NCBI GenBank assembly: GCA_014529385.2
Contig: CM043957.1
Location: forward strand, 66,480,003 to 66,544,002
DNA from: Adiantum capillus-veneris
Taxonomy: Eukaryota > Streptophyta > Polypodiopsida > Polypodiales > Pteridaceae
DNA length: 64,000 nucleotides
Direction: 5' to 3'
The translations under genes were made by a program, and so were the position numbers. The notes beneath the pieces are model-generated. The model searched no databases. It saw nothing but the letters and a program-made list of their open reading frames with translations, and was not told the DNA's origin. Of this stretch, positions 45,800-58,591 are shown one piece after another (the stretch's first letter is position 1; each line of letters starts with the position of its first letter).

Positions 45800-46770
45800 T
45801 TATCTGTTTGCAGTGGTTTGGATGACAGCATACCGTTGCCGAGCTCCAGGGTTATCAATGGCGGAAAAAAGAGTAGCTCTTTCATCTTCCTCATCCAGCA
45901 AGGTAGGCTCTCCTACTGTAGCATAAGCTCTAGCTCCTCTACCTCTTCCTTTGCCTCGTCCTCTATTTTCTCTACCTCTTTGATTATTTCCTTGTCCTAT
46001 CTGAGTCTGAGGAGTGGTTCCGGCAGGAACTTGAGGATTTTGCCCCTTGGGGCATTGACTCCTGTAGTGTCCCATTCTATTGCATCCATAACATCTAGTG
46101 TTTGGAAAAGTCTGCTCTATAGTGGCTGTAGCTGACACTACCGTCTGTTGATTTCCTTGGTTATAATTTCCCCTTGCTCTTCCTCTAAAGTTATTGTAGT
46201 TGTAATAGCTCATGGCAGGGGGGTTTCCTTCAGCTACAAGTGGTTTAGCTCTTAGAAGAGCATCTTGAGTAGAGATGGGTCTCATAGCTTCCAAGCGGGT
46301 ACTTAAAGGTTTGTTTAGTCCCTAATAGAAACGAAAAATATGTTGTTCCATAGTCATTGGTGGTGTGTAACGTCATAAAGACACATATTTGGTGTAGTAC
46401 TCTTCCAAAGTAAGCCCTAACTATTTGAGGGCGAAGAATTCATTCATTTTAATAGCTTGGTGGACTGGAGGAAGATATCTTTATTTCACTGCCTGCTTCA
46501 TTCTTTCCCAGGAGGGACTAATGGAACGGTTATCTCTACAGTATTGTTTCCACCAGAGTTTGGCATCTCCGGTGAGTCAAAACATTCCTAACATTGCCTG
46601 ACTTTTCGAAGCAGTTCCTGCTGCCAAGAAATAATCATCCATGGCATTGAGTCAGGTTTCGGCATCACGTTCTAAGTTGGTTCCTTCTCCCTTGAAAGTT
46701 GGGAGTTGAACTTGTTTTAACAGTAGTTTCTTTTCCTGGGTAGGAGTTTAGAGACTTTTTGCATTTCTCT
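45800..46770 (-). pseudogene. gag: gag of chromovirus C
   Basis: From the right on the minus strand, in shifting frames: LPTFKGEGTNLERDAETWLN, YFLAAGTASKSQAMLGMF and PPVHQAIKMNEFFALK, which form a capsid-like region. LEAMRPISTQDALLRAKPLV follows, then an Arg/Gly/Asn-rich stretch and a zinc knuckle CYGCNRMGHYRSQCP (about 46,095-46,050). A second basic GRGKGRGRG patch lies near 45,950. Stops at several places. No clear ATG start was found in the internal region. Confidence 0.8.
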
Positions 46771-47505
46771 GGGTTTGTAATTAATGAAAATCTTTTAGTG
46801 ATTACACTACTTTTGTTTTGTCTTGCAAGTTTTCTAATCTATATACTTTTAAAAAAATGAAAACAAAAATCTGACAATCATTATCACCATCTTACTTAAA
46901 CTACACAAGCATGTCATAAAACCATGGTATATACAAAGTTTAATACAACACTGACTCATACTATATACAATGTGTAATTCTCTAGATCAACATCCTCTTC
47001 ACCACTGGTGCGTCTGACAGGGGATCAAAAAATATAACATCTTTTGGTCCCCTAAATCTTGGTCCTACCCTCATGGGCCCGATCCTACCTAGTTATATTA
47101 CTTTGGCTACCTTATCATATACCCATTGATTTTTTGACACTTCTACCCCATCTATAATAATGGTCTGATCTGGATCTTCAGTCCCACTGAAAAAGAAAAC
47201 TTTGGTGGTCCAAAGTGTTTCTACCCACTTGAGTCTTTTCAGATTGAGTGTCAACCCTTCTAACTGTCCCGCATCAATCAGGAAAATTCTGCCAAACTGT
47301 GACCGGCTGATTCCCCATGTAGGAGGAGGGGAAAACATTACATCTAATAATTGCATGATGCTCTTGCGAAGTACAAAGTTATGGGAGCTGCAAGCAGCCT
47401 GTTGAAAATCACAAACTTTTGGTAAGCTTGGCAGATACTTTCCTGTATTGATAGGGAAATTCTCATTTCACAATATACCATAATTAAAAATGCAATATAA
47501 CATAA
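46771..47505 (-). other. Leader of chromovirus C with a short protein-like block
   Basis: 47,356-47,093 (minus) reads FSPPPTWGISRSQFGRIFLI, then WVETLWTTKVFFFSGTEDP. It is protein-like but unidentified. The junction with the 5' LTR is rearranged and no primer site is seen. Confidence 0.5.
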
Positions 47506-49313
47506 GTCAGCGTCCTTAAACAAGAAAAATTCCAGGGAATTCACCCTTACCATTGACAATGGTTTAGGTTTATAGCCCTAGAAAGATGCCTAGTCCTATC
47601 TTGCAATGGAAACGGGTCCATTAAAAATAAAAAATCGGCCCTATATCTTCATCATTCAGATTATGGTTTCCTTAGCCAACGTTTTTCCCCCCCTAACATA
47701 TGTGAGGGCACAGCCATTGGTGGATTCCTCTTCCAAGTGAAGAAGTTTCTAAACGTTTTAGCGCACGAGAATGGATAGTTACCTGACTAATTAGGTCCAC
47801 TCGTCCATGATTGACAACCTTAGTCAATCCCCACTTACCACCCCGCACTCACACATGATTTCTGTGTTGTTCAATTACTACCACATTCTTTTCACAATTA
47901 AAACAATGATTCCTTTTAACTTCACAACTGCATTTCATTAAGACAACCTTTGAAAACAGCATTGAACACATCCTTTCAGCAAACAAACATCTTTAGACTT
48001 AAGACAAGGTATTATCACTCTGAAGTATCTCTGACCAGTACTGCCTTGTCTCAAGACCACCTATACACAGGTGAAAAAATGGCACCTATTCCTTATTTAT
48101 AAAAACCGGGGTGGAAAAAGCCATCACCCAAAAACCGGGCACCCATACGCCAACCGGCTGCCCACACAATCGGGCGGTTCCTCTAGGATAAACTTGAAAG
48201 TAATATCCACAAACAAAAACAAGCACAAAGTAAAGACTCCACGTGTGCTAAGGAAACCGACTCATCCATGATGGTATCGCCATCATTACTCATTACCTGG
48301 AGTAAAATATTTCCAAGGAATCAGAGGTGTCTTGAGACAAGCTGTCTTAAGGATGGTCAAACATTTCTTTCCTAGGTCAATCAGTCATAACCCAATCATT
48401 TCTTTCCTATTTACTATCATTGCTCGTTGGTTTCATGGAATTTACCTTCCATTTACAGCTAGTTTATCCTTCCTAACCTTACCTATGCAATGTTGACTTA
48501 AAAATGAACTTTAAAATATTTTAAGTGAACAAAATAGAAATCCACCTGGGACTGCTCGTCCATGTGTTGTTGGGCGGGAGCCCGTAGACTTTCCTCCATT
48601 GGCCTATGGCTAGGCCCAGCCTCATGGTTATTAGTGGCCTTGTTTCTCTTGTTGCTAACATCCTCTTCTTCGGTAAGAGGACTTCCCCTGGTTCTCATTG
48701 GAGCCATGTCGGCAGCCATTTAAGTTAATCAACTAGAGCTTAATCTCTAGTGATTTCTGCGTAGCGGTCTCTCTAGATGAGAGAGACTGTGTCAAGGCTC
48801 CGAGTCTAAATTTTTATGAAGGGAAGAGGGTCTTTTTATAGTTTTTCTAGGCCCCGGGCAGTTCTTGGCAGGTTTTGACACCCCAAGCGGGCCCCCAGCT
48901 TGAAGATGGCGCCAACTGCTACTAAATCAGTCTCTGGTAGATTCCCCCCAGCTCCACACTGTCCCCATACCTTCCAGAATCGATTTTGGTTGATTTTACT
49001 GATTTCTAATGATGAAAATTGAAAGATCAGTTAATTCTGGAACCTTAGGATAAGAAAGTCTTTGTTAATAATTATTACTAAAACCATCCAATTTTTATTA
49101 ACTAATTGAATTCCTAGTGTAACCTTCTAGGGCCTGTAACTTTTCCATTTTTTGTCGAATTCTGATTCTGAAAATTACTAACCATAGTAAATCTCTGTTT
49201 ATGATTCCAAAAATACCAATATTAGCCATGAGTGAATCCTTCAATAGTGGTTTTCAAGTTAATTTTACAAGCTTTGTACAATTTTTAAGGTTTCAAAAAT
49301 TGGAAACCTTACA
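47506..49313 (-). repeat. 5' LTR of chromovirus C, missing 69 bp at inner end
   Basis: Aligns with 40,748-42,518; the counterpart of 40,679-40,747 is absent. Length 1808 bp. Contains the second copy of the LTR ORF (48,498-48,719). Confidence 0.92.
48498..48719 (-). CDS. ORF conserved inside chromovirus LTRs (5' LTR copy)
   Basis: 73 residues from a true ATG (MAADMAPMRTRGSPLTEEED, then SNKRNKATNNHEAGPS). It is in frame with the 3' LTR copy over its whole length, with one extra codon (QQ) and several substitutions. It begins about 595 bp into the LTR on the transcript strand, so it lies downstream of where an LTR promoter could act. Confidence 0.4.
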   Translation of the reverse strand: MAADMAPMRTRGSPLTEEEDVSNKRNKATNNHEAGPSHRPMEESLRAPAQQHMDEQSQVDFYFVHLKYFKVHF

Positions 49314-49580
49314 AAGTACGATCCACATGAAGTCTTAGTTGGAGAAATCCCCACAGCCCTTCACTACCGAATGCACGCCCTTCATTTAATATAGTCTAAT
49401 TCATTTAATGACACTGGGTTATTGTAATTCGTATTGATTGATTACCTTGCAGCATTCGAAGTTTTGGAGCATTGGGGAGTTTATTGGTAGGCGTTATACG
49501 GGAGCTGCACATGGTCGGCACCGCCAACAACAGAAGCAATGCAGCTATTTTTGCGAGTTGTGGCACGACTCCTCGCATGC

Positions 49581-49583
<3 letters not shown>

Positions 49584-49630
<47 letters not shown>
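49584..49630. repeat. (GA)n microsatellite
   Basis: About 47 bp of GA repeats. Confidence 0.97.
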
Positions 49631-49635
<5 letters not shown>

Positions 49636-49758
49636 GTTATTCGTTTGGTTGTTGAGAGTGTGTCATAGAAGGGCTCTGATCGATCATCTATTACATGTTT
49701 TGATCAACTATTACATCTTTGAGACAGAGCTTGTGTGTGCACATGCACACACGCACGC

Positions 49759-49759
<1 letters not shown>

Positions 49760-49848
<89 letters not shown>
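49760..49848. repeat. (GA)n microsatellite
   Basis: About 89 bp of GA repeats, preceded by a CACACGCACGCG stretch. Confidence 0.97.
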
Positions 49849-49849
<1 letters not shown>

Positions 49850-50716
49850 CTGTGTACTACGTAAATATGATTTATCAAAAGAGAGAGGGTGTGTGGTAGT
49901 GTACTACGTGGAGTCACTCGTCGTTCCATGGGCTTGCGGTCAATGTGAGAATGGTCAAAGCCTAAGTCAAGGTTGCGGGATGCTAAACCAGTAAAGGTCG
50001 ACCTTACAAGGTCATGACCACTGAACCTATGCTAGCCATGCAAATTCAGAAAGTCCCACAAGGCATAGTAGCCTAAGAGGGCTCGCCCATAGGCCTTCTG
50101 CATCCTTGCTCTTCATGCTTCACTCCTACCCTCTGCTCTGCTATCCCCTTGTCGAACTTAGTATCCTCAAAACTGTACAGGAAAGAAGTAAGAAGTTGTA
50201 TGGGGAGAAAGTGAAGAGAAAGTGCACAAATGATTTGAGTGAAAGAATGGTTGACCTACTATCGTTTGTACACATGGCAAAAGATTTATCTAGGGGTTGG
50301 TTGAAGCACCTCCAAGAAAAATGGAAGCAATAACTCTGCATTTGAAGGTAGTGGGCACTTCATTACAAGCCGCAGGGTATGGGGTTCCTCCAAGAAAATT
50401 CAAGGGACCTCCTAAACCACCTTTGGAGGGCCTATGGGGGAGCCCTCTAACCCATGCTTGTTTTCCTTCTTAACCATGATGGAGAGGAGAGGGGACGGGA
50501 GAGATGGAAAGGAACACACCTAGAAAGAGTCACAAATGCCACTCTATATCCTAGGGCATCCACAAGACCCCAAACCTCTTAAAAACACCTCAGAAATTCG
50601 CGTCTCCATGACTGTACATTTCGTAGCACACCATCAAACACACACACATTTGTTGAGATCAACACTCCATACACATTCCACAATGCATTTATCCCTTGGA
50701 CTATTGCCACACACAA

Positions 50717-50835
<119 letters not shown>

Positions 50836-51380
50836 ACACCACAAATGCCCCAAGGCGCACGCGCGCACACACACACATCATCATCACCACTATAGAAAAG
50901 AGTAGAAGAAGAAGAGAAGGGGGCAGGGAAAAAAAGGACACCGCCAGTGGCTACGGAAGCTTGAGCTTTCAAAAAAATTGTACAAGCCACTCTTTGATAG
51001 CACCCACGACTTCTCCTTGCCCTACAAAAAGAACTTATTGTGCTATTTATAAAATTTTGTTCGTTCATTTTTAGCAAGTCGATGACACCGAACCTTGGAT
51101 GACTTGAGGATCATTCACCTCTTAAGACCATATTAGGTAAAGTGGGAAAATCCCAATTCCCAGGTTGGACAACTTTCAATATATCATGTATAAAATATAG
51201 AGATTTTGTCAAAAATTTGAGTTTTCTTAAGGTCTCATTCCACTTTATGCACATACAATACACAATGAAAACAACTAAAATATCATGGTTTCAATCAATT
51301 GGATTATTAGGAGAGGAGTATATTGCATCCATTATCGTTGTCTATGTTCTAATGTCCTACTACAACTTATCTCAACATGG

Positions 51381-53030
51381 AGAGTTGGTTTCTAGGTCCA
51401 CCACTTGTCCAAGTTAATGTAAAAGTGACTCAGGTTCACAACTTGTGAAAGCAAGGATCCATTGAGGAATACAATCCACTTGGCTATTTTTCTTAATTTA
51501 TTGCATGTGACATTTAAGCAAGGTCCACTTCTAATCTATAACTTCTTAATTTGAGGCATGGGGCATACATAAAAATGTAGCATATGCTCTATTGCCTCAT
51601 AGGAAGGTTGGTTTCAAGGTGCACTTATCCATGCTAGCCTATCTTGGAGAAATGATGGAGCTTTCTTCTCTCCTTGTTTCAATGGAGACTAGCTTGGACA
51701 AGTGGTGGACCTTTGCTTCTCTCTATGTTTCAATAGAGTTAGCTTGGACAAGTGGTGATCTTGGAACAAAAACCCCATGTAAAACATATCATGGGTATTC
51801 CAAGTGATTAGAAAGATTACCATTTAAGATATAACCTTATAGGTTGGACAACTAGATCTTGGCTTGGAGAAATGGTGGACCTTTGATTCTCTCCATGTTT
51901 CAATGGAGTCTATCTTGGAGAAATGGTGGAGCTTGCTTCTGTCCATGTTTCAATGGAGCCTAGCTTGAACAGTTGGTGGACCTTTGCTTCTCTCTATGTT
52001 TCAATAGAGTTAGCTTAGACACGTGGTGGATCTTCAAAATAAACCAACTACTATCAATGTTGCCTAGCTTGGACAAGTGGTGGAGTGTTTCTCTACTCCA
52101 TGTTTCAATGGATCTTAGCTTGGACAAGTGTTGGACCTTAAAACAAAAAACCCATGTACAACATAGAATGGATTTTCTAGATTTCAATGGAGTCTAGCTT
52201 TAACAAATGGTGGAGCTTGTCTTCATCCATGTTTCAATGAAACTAGCTTGGACAAGTGGTGGACCTTGTAACAAACCCTCCATGTACAACATATCATTGG
52301 TTTTCTAAGTGATGGGAAGGAATACCATTCAAGATATAAACTTATAGCTTGGATAAGTAGTTGACTTTAAAACCAAATTCATCATAATACAATGAAATAC
52401 AGGTCAGCCAATTCCTAAATCTTGAGACCAAACCTCCCATGCTATTAGAGATAATATATTGGATAAGTGGTGGACCTTCTATTATTTTCCCATGCCTAGT
52501 TTAGACAACGGTACACTTCGCAGCTATAAAGGTTGGACGAGTTGTGGAGCCTTGTTTCTATCCATGTTTTAATGGATCCTAGCTTGGACAAGTGGTGGAC
52601 CTTGGAAAAAAGCTTCCATGTACAACATATATGAGGTTTTCCATGTTTTAATGGAACCTATCTTGGACAATATGGTGAAGCTTTCTTCTCTCCATGTTGA
52701 TTTTGGAACTACCTTAGACAAGTGGTGGAGCTTTTCTTTTCTACTCTTCATAATACAATGAAGTATATGTTGGTTACATGGTGAATCTTAAGGCCAAACC
52801 TCCATTTTACTAGAGATGATAGGTTGGACAAGTGGATCAACCTTCTATCATTTCTCCATGACTATATTGGACAATTAGTAGACATAACATCTCTCTATGT
52901 TGTCTAGAGATGAGCTTGGACAAGTGATGGACCTGCTTCTCTCTCCCTTGGTTTACTAGTTTGAAGACTCAGTATATATACTTTCTTAGATCTAGCTTGA
53001 ACAAGTGGTGGACCTTGCATCCCACAATCT
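51381..53030 (+). repeat. TTGGACAAGTGGTGGACC satellite, left block
   Basis: Recurrent 'agcttggacaagtggtggacctt' alternates with 'cttctctccatgtttcaatggagcc' (an imperfect hairpin, CTCCAT..ATGGAG). A single copy near 51,390 reads in the opposite direction. Copies are degenerate, with spacings from about 50 bp upward. Confidence 0.9.
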
Positions 53031-54950
53031 TAATTCAGTATAAAAAGTATATGAAAAAATAACATAGGAATCTTGGTTTGAAGGTCAAGCAATTAGGTTC
53101 CAAATGCACATAATAATATATTTTCCACCCATATTAAAAGAAAGTTAAATATGCAAATAATAATATATTTCAATGCACATAATAATATATTTTCCACCCA
53201 TATTTAAAAGAAAGTTAAATATTGTTATTACCAAATGACAAAGGTAAGTCCAAGAATTATATCTTTCCATCTTGTCAGATCTAAATCTTCATCAAGGCGA
53301 CATGCATGTATACATCAACTTTCAAGCCATTCAAGAATACATGCACTTAGATTCCATAGTTTTGTTTTCAAAGTTTTTAGGTTCTAAACTCTTTCACATA
53401 AAGTATGTAATGACAAAAATTCTTGAAGCAAACATTTGTGCCCAAGAAAAAGATCCCTCTCACATATTTAAAGTCCATGAATTCTCTGATCCACACTTAC
53501 AAGTTTTATTTTGACATCAAACATCAATTCTTTCATAGTTCCAAATAATGCAACCTCGATATGAATTGACAAAAAATGAATTTCTTTTACTATATGACCC
53601 AACATAGGCCCCAATCAAATAAAAAATGAGTCCCCAAAAATTTGGGTGCACTCTAGCAATACATCAGAGTCCCCTTACAATAGGATGCACTCCAATAGTA
53701 CATTGAAGTCCCTTAGAGTAGGGTGCACTCCATTCAAGTGTTCATAAAATTGACACACTTTTATAAAAAAAAAAAAAAGACTATATCAAATTATACAAAT
53801 GTTGAAAGATACACACTAGAATAATAAAAAAAGCATCTTATAGCCATATTTATTCAATGCTTTGTGTTGACAAGTACACACCAAGGACATAATTTGTCTC
53901 AGAATCACTTTACTGATTTACAATTGTGTTATATGTATAGACTCTCTTATCTCTTGCATACACCATCCTACCAACCATGGAATTATGGTTCTCTGCAAGA
54001 AGTTTTGAAGTTGCTCGGAAGTTTGCTCCACATCTTTGGAAATATAAGATATGTCCCTGGCATGGTCCACATCACCATATATGGAGTGTCATCAAAAATT
54101 AAGGTATTGTTTGCATCCAAATCCTCAATATCTTCCAAATATCACTCAGATTTTTGTGATAAACCCTTGTAAATCCTAACATGATATTTGGATTTTGGCA
54201 ATTTTTGTTACTCATAAACACCTTGAACTTGGTATACTGCTCAGGAAAACATTTTGTGTGATGCGTTGCACCCTTGTTAAGTTATAGCAACTCCATATCC
54301 ATAGCTCAAAGTATTCAGCACAAAAATCCAAAAACTTTGTGCGTCTGGTCGCACACATGATAAACTTCATCTTTGTCCTCCACAAGTCGCATGTGTTGAG
54401 CCCAAGATGATGCATAGAATCTCATGTTTCATTTAACTGTCTTGAGAAGTAACCCTCTAGATCCAAGATAAGTACTCTTTTGATGTCCTTGAAAGCAAGT
54501 GGTAGGTGATAAGGAGGTGATTCATTCTTGGACAAGGTCTTGGAGGAGGTTGGATGGGTAATTCAATAGTTTTCTTCAATTTATGCCATGCATTATAGCC
54601 ATATCCATGTTTCTGTAATGGTTTGAAAATTAAAGAAAATAGAACACTTAATGCAATCACAACAATAGACATGATATTTTTACATTGTCTACCCTAAGGT
54701 TTTATTAGATACCATAAATCCATCTAATGATCTACTCATAATAGGAAAGAAAGCCAAAGTAATCTGACTCTTTTTTATTGTCTACACTCTCTCTTAGTCT
54801 CAATACCTTGGAGTTCAACTAGATTTAAGTCAACTTAAACTTCTACTTCGTTGTTTAAAAGTCTGCTTGATGTGTTATAAGATTAACCAATTCTACTAGT
54901 GTAGATTGGTATTTAGGTATCAGAGGACTTACCACTTTATCCAAGCAAAG
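53031..54950. other. Interval between satellite blocks, no gene recognised
   Basis: A short imperfect tandem duplication ('cataataatatattttccaccc') lies at 53,098-53,222. Three copies of 'gggtgcactc' in about 47-bp units lie at 53,640-53,740. ORFs at 53,272-53,514 (+) and 53,864-54,172 (+) have no recognised domain. Confidence 0.5.
54457..54672 (-). CDS. Small ORF with hydrophobic N-terminus, unidentified
   Basis: An ATG-started 71-residue frame has a hydrophobic stretch (MSIVVIALSVLFSLIF) followed by a Pro-rich LPIQPPPRPCP. The arrangement of membrane anchor plus proline hinge recalls the start of microsomal cytochrome P450s. The heme-binding and other P450 motifs were not found, so this is only a weak suggestion. 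Confidence 0.15.
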   Translation of the reverse strand: MSIVVIALSVLFSLIFKPLQKHGYGYNAWHKLKKTIELPIQPPPRPCPRMNHLLITYHLLSRTSKEYLSWI

Positions 54951-54959
54951 ATCCATGTT

Positions 54960-57640
54960 AATATGGAACCAATTTTTCTTAATATAATGACATAGAGTGG
55001 ACAAGTGGTGAATTCCTGAGACAAACCACTCATGCTACTAGGGATAATAGGTTGGACAAGTGGTGGCCTTGAATGTAAACCCCCATGTTCAAAGTTCTGG
55101 TGGTTTTGGGTTTTTCAATGGATCCTAGCATCTTGGAACATGGTGGAGCTTACTTCTCTCCATGTTTCAATGGAGTCTATCTTGGATAAATGGTGGATGG
55201 GCATCATTATTCCATGTTTCAATGGAGCCTACATTTGGACAAGTGGTGGACCTTTGTTTCTCTTATGTTTGAAACATATTCTAGCTTGGACAAGTGGTGG
55301 ACTTGGAACAAAAAAAACCCCATGTAAAAATATCATGGGGCATTACAAGTGTGAGGGAAAAAATACCATTCAATATATAACCTTATAGGTTGGACAAGTG
55401 GTGGACCTTAACACCCATTATTCTTAATATAAAGACATAGAGTGGATAAGTGGTGAAATTGGGACCAAACCTACTAGGGAAATAGGTGGACAAGTGGTGG
55501 ACCTTGAATGTAAACGCCCCATGTACAAAATATCACTCATGCTACTAGAAATAATTTGGTATTAAGGTCCATGTTTCAATGCAGCCTAGCTTGGAAAAGT
55601 GGTGGACCTTTGTTTCTCTCTATGTTTCAATAGATTTATCTTGGATAAGTGGTGTACCTTGGAACAAAACCCCCATGTAAATCATGTCATGGGCATTACA
55701 AGTGGTGAGAAAAAATACCATTCAAGCTATAACATTATAGGTTGGACAAGTGGTGGACCTTAACACCTAATTCCTCTTAATATAATGACATAGAGTGGAC
55801 AAGTGGTGAATCATGAGACCAAAACCTACTAGGGATAATAGGTTGGACAAGTGGTGAACCTTGAATGTAAACCCCCCATGTACAAAAAATTATGGGTTTG
55901 GGTATTTCAATGGAGCCTAGCAACTTGGAGACATGGTGGAGCTTATTTCTCTCCATGTTTCAATGGAGCCTATCTAGGAGAAACAGTGGAGGTTCCTTCT
56001 CTCTATGTTTCAATGAGCCTAGCTTGGACAAGTGGTGGACCTTTCTTTCTCTATATGTTTTAATAGAGTTAGCTTGGACAAGTGGTGGACCTTGGAATGA
56101 AACCCCCATGTAAAACATATCATGGGCATTTCAAGTGGTGAGAAAGGATACTATTTAAAATATAACCTTATAGGCTGGACAAGTGGTGGACTTTAACACA
56201 TATTTCTTCTTAATATAATGACATAGAGTGTACAAGTGGTGAATCTTGAGACCAAACCACTCTTGCTACTAGGGATAATAGGTTGGACAAGTGGTGGACC
56301 TTGAATGTAAACCCCTCATGTACAAAATTATGGGTTTAGGGTATTTCAATGGAGCCTAGCTTGGAGACATGGTGGAGATTGCTTCTCTCAATGTTTCAAT
56401 GGAACCTATCTTGGAGAAATGGTGGATCATCCTTCTCTCCATGTTTCAATGGAGCCTATCTTGGACAAGTGGTGGATGGAGTTAGCTTGGACAAGTGGTG
56501 GGTCTTGGAACAAAACCCCTTTGTAAAACATAGCATGGACATTACAAGTGATGAGGAAAAATATCATTCAAGATATAACCTTATAGGTTGGAAAAGTGGT
56601 GATGGACCTTGATAAGTGGTGAAGGATACCATTTAAGATATACCCTTATAGGTTGGACTAGTGGTGGACCTTAACACCCAGTTATTCTTAATATAATGAC
56701 ATAGAGTGGATAAGTGGTGAATCTTAAGACCAAATCACTCATGCTACTAGGTATAATACGTTAGAGAAGTGGTAGACCTTGAATGCAAACACCCCATGTA
56801 CAAAATATCATGGTTTTAGGGTGTTTCAATGGAGCCTAGAATCTCGGAGACATGGTAGATCTTGATTCTTTCCATGTTTGAATGGCACCTATCTTGGAAA
56901 AATGATGGAGGTTACTTCTCTCCATACTTCAACGGAGCCTAGCTTTGACAAGTGGTGAACCTTTGCTTCTCTCTATGTTTGAATAGAGTTAGCTTGGACA
57001 AGTGGTGGACCTTTGCTTCTCTCTATGTTTGAATAGAGTTAGCTTGGACAAGTGGTGGACCTTGGAATGAAACCCCCGTGTAAAACATATCATGGGCATT
57101 TCAAGTGGTGAGAAAGGATACCATTTAAGATATAACCTTATAGGTTGGACAAGTGGTGGACCTTAATACATAGTTCTTCTTAATATAATGACATAGAGTG
57201 TACAAGTGGTGTATCTTGAGACCAAACCACTCGTGCTACTAGGGATCCTAGCTTGGACAAGTGGTGGACCTTGGAAAAAAGTCCCCCTGTACAACATAGA
57301 TGAGTTTTTTCATGTTTTAATGGAAGAGAGATTCGACAAATGGTGGAGCTTGCTTATCTCCATGTGGATTTTAGAACTAGCTTGGACAAGTGGTGGAGCT
57401 TTGCTTTTTTACTCTTCATAATACAATGATGTATAGGTTGGTTACATGGTGAATCTTAAGGCCAAACCTCCCATCTTACTAGAGATGATAGGTTGGACAA
57501 GTGGTCAACCTTCTATCATTTCTCCATGCCTATAATTAGACAATTAGTAGAACTAGCATCTTTCTATGTTGTCTAGAGCTGAGCTTGGACAAGTAGTGGA
57601 CCTTGCTACTCTCTTCCCTTGGATTATTAGTTTGAAGACT
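54960..57640 (+). repeat. TTGGACAAGTGGTGGACC satellite, right block with higher-order units
   Basis: The same basic word is arranged in higher-order units of roughly 360-550 bp. Each unit runs 'aaccttataggttggacaagtgg', 'taatataatgacatagagtgg', 'ctactagggataataggttgg', 'cccccatgta' and 'catggagcc' segments. Phase markers recur near 55,377, 55,735, 56,165, 56,577 and 57,133. Peptides such as AWTSGGP in ORFs across it are repeat artefacts. Confidence 0.92.
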
Positions 57641-58389
57641 CATTATATATACTTGCTTAGATCTATATAATTACTCATTAGTTAGGTTACAAGTGGGTAT
57701 GTAATTTGTTAGCTTCAAGGGACTTTGAATATTGAATAGTAAGACCAAGTGCTGGTTTGAAGATCTTTTGCTTATCTAAACTAGACTCTAACTCAATAAT
57801 AAGTTTCATAAGTTCCACGAATTGTCCTATCTAGGCTCCAAAAGAGTCTTAATTGGTTTGTGCTAGATTATAACTTCCTTGATGGGGTAGAATCCTAGAA
57901 AAATGAGGCACTATAAGTTTTACCTTAGCTCAAATGGATTTTTCACTTAAACTCGACTGCAATTTGGCTATCTAGTCTTTGTCTCGATGGAGTTTAACAC
58001 TAGATACATAGTAGTGATATTTAAGCTTCATGTCTCTTCACTTGATCGAGATATGAGACCATACTTTCAAGGTCACCACTTGTCTTACCTAAAGACCAAT
58101 GTGAGACATGGGAGCAAGAAAGCCATCCGATATTGTTTTAAGGACTATTACATAGGCAATCAATAACTTAAGTAAAGAAAAAAAACTTGGATCTTTCACA
58201 ATTAATAACTTAAGTAAAGCCAAAAAGACTTGGATCTTTGACAGTTTTTTTCAAACTAAAAAAGCACAATCTCATGCTAACAAAACTATAAATCACAATT
58301 GAAAGGTTTGAACAAGAAAAAGATCAACAATCTTAATAAGACGGATACTTTTCATTTCATTTGATGATTACAAACTAAAATAAAGTCTC
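57641..58389. other. Transition region, no gene recognised
   Basis: Satellite orientation switches here: near 58,070 a copy reads 'aaggtcaccacttgtcttac', opposite to the block on the left. It probably includes the 3' end of the locus to the right. Confidence 0.45.
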
Positions 58390-58497
58390 TCAAGAAATTG
58401 ATAAACAAAAAATGTAGGTGACTGCTTCATTATTTTGAGCAAAAATATCAAAATCTCTATTGATTGAGCTCCATCTAGTAGTATCCTTTGTAAGATC
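58390..58497 (-). other. Candidate 3' untranslated exon
   Basis: On the minus strand an acceptor CTTCTTGCAG precedes 58,497, and a donor AAG/GTACTAG occurs at 58,591/58,590, just after the stop of the FCP1-like exon. A 93-bp intron in the 3' untranslated region would result. The left end is arbitrary. Confidence 0.35.
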
Positions 58498-58591
58498 CTG
58501 CAAGAAGGAATAAAAAGAAAGATTTGTTAGATACCATGCACATGAGTGTTCAAGCATGTGTATCAAGAATATATGACATGTCACTAGTACC

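Larger units (their letters stand above)
40679..49313 (-). mobile_element. Ty3/gypsy chromovirus C, full-length, inactive, target duplication AAGTA
   Basis: Long LTRs (1840 and 1808 bp) in the same orientation end TG...CA and are flanked by AAGTA at 40,674-40,678 and 49,314-49,318. The minus strand encodes gag with a zinc knuckle, protease, RT, RNase H, integrase and a C-terminal chromodomain, the hallmark of chromoviruses. The 5' LTR (right) lacks 69 bp at its inner end and no primer site is visible there. Many stops and shifts, a damaged second integrase Asp motif and a Glu-to-Lys change indicate that it is dead. Confidence 0.95.

Noticed and set aside
51381-57421. ORFs with AWTSGGP / DKWWT peptides as a repeat protein gene
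   Set aside because: The peptide repeats come from the TTGGACAAGTGGTGGACC satellite and stops occur every few units; no start or splice structure.
58390-58584. Separate minus-strand gene at 58.39-58.58 kb
   Set aside because: Short frame spanning a plausible acceptor; better read as a 3' untranslated exon of the FCP1-like transcript.
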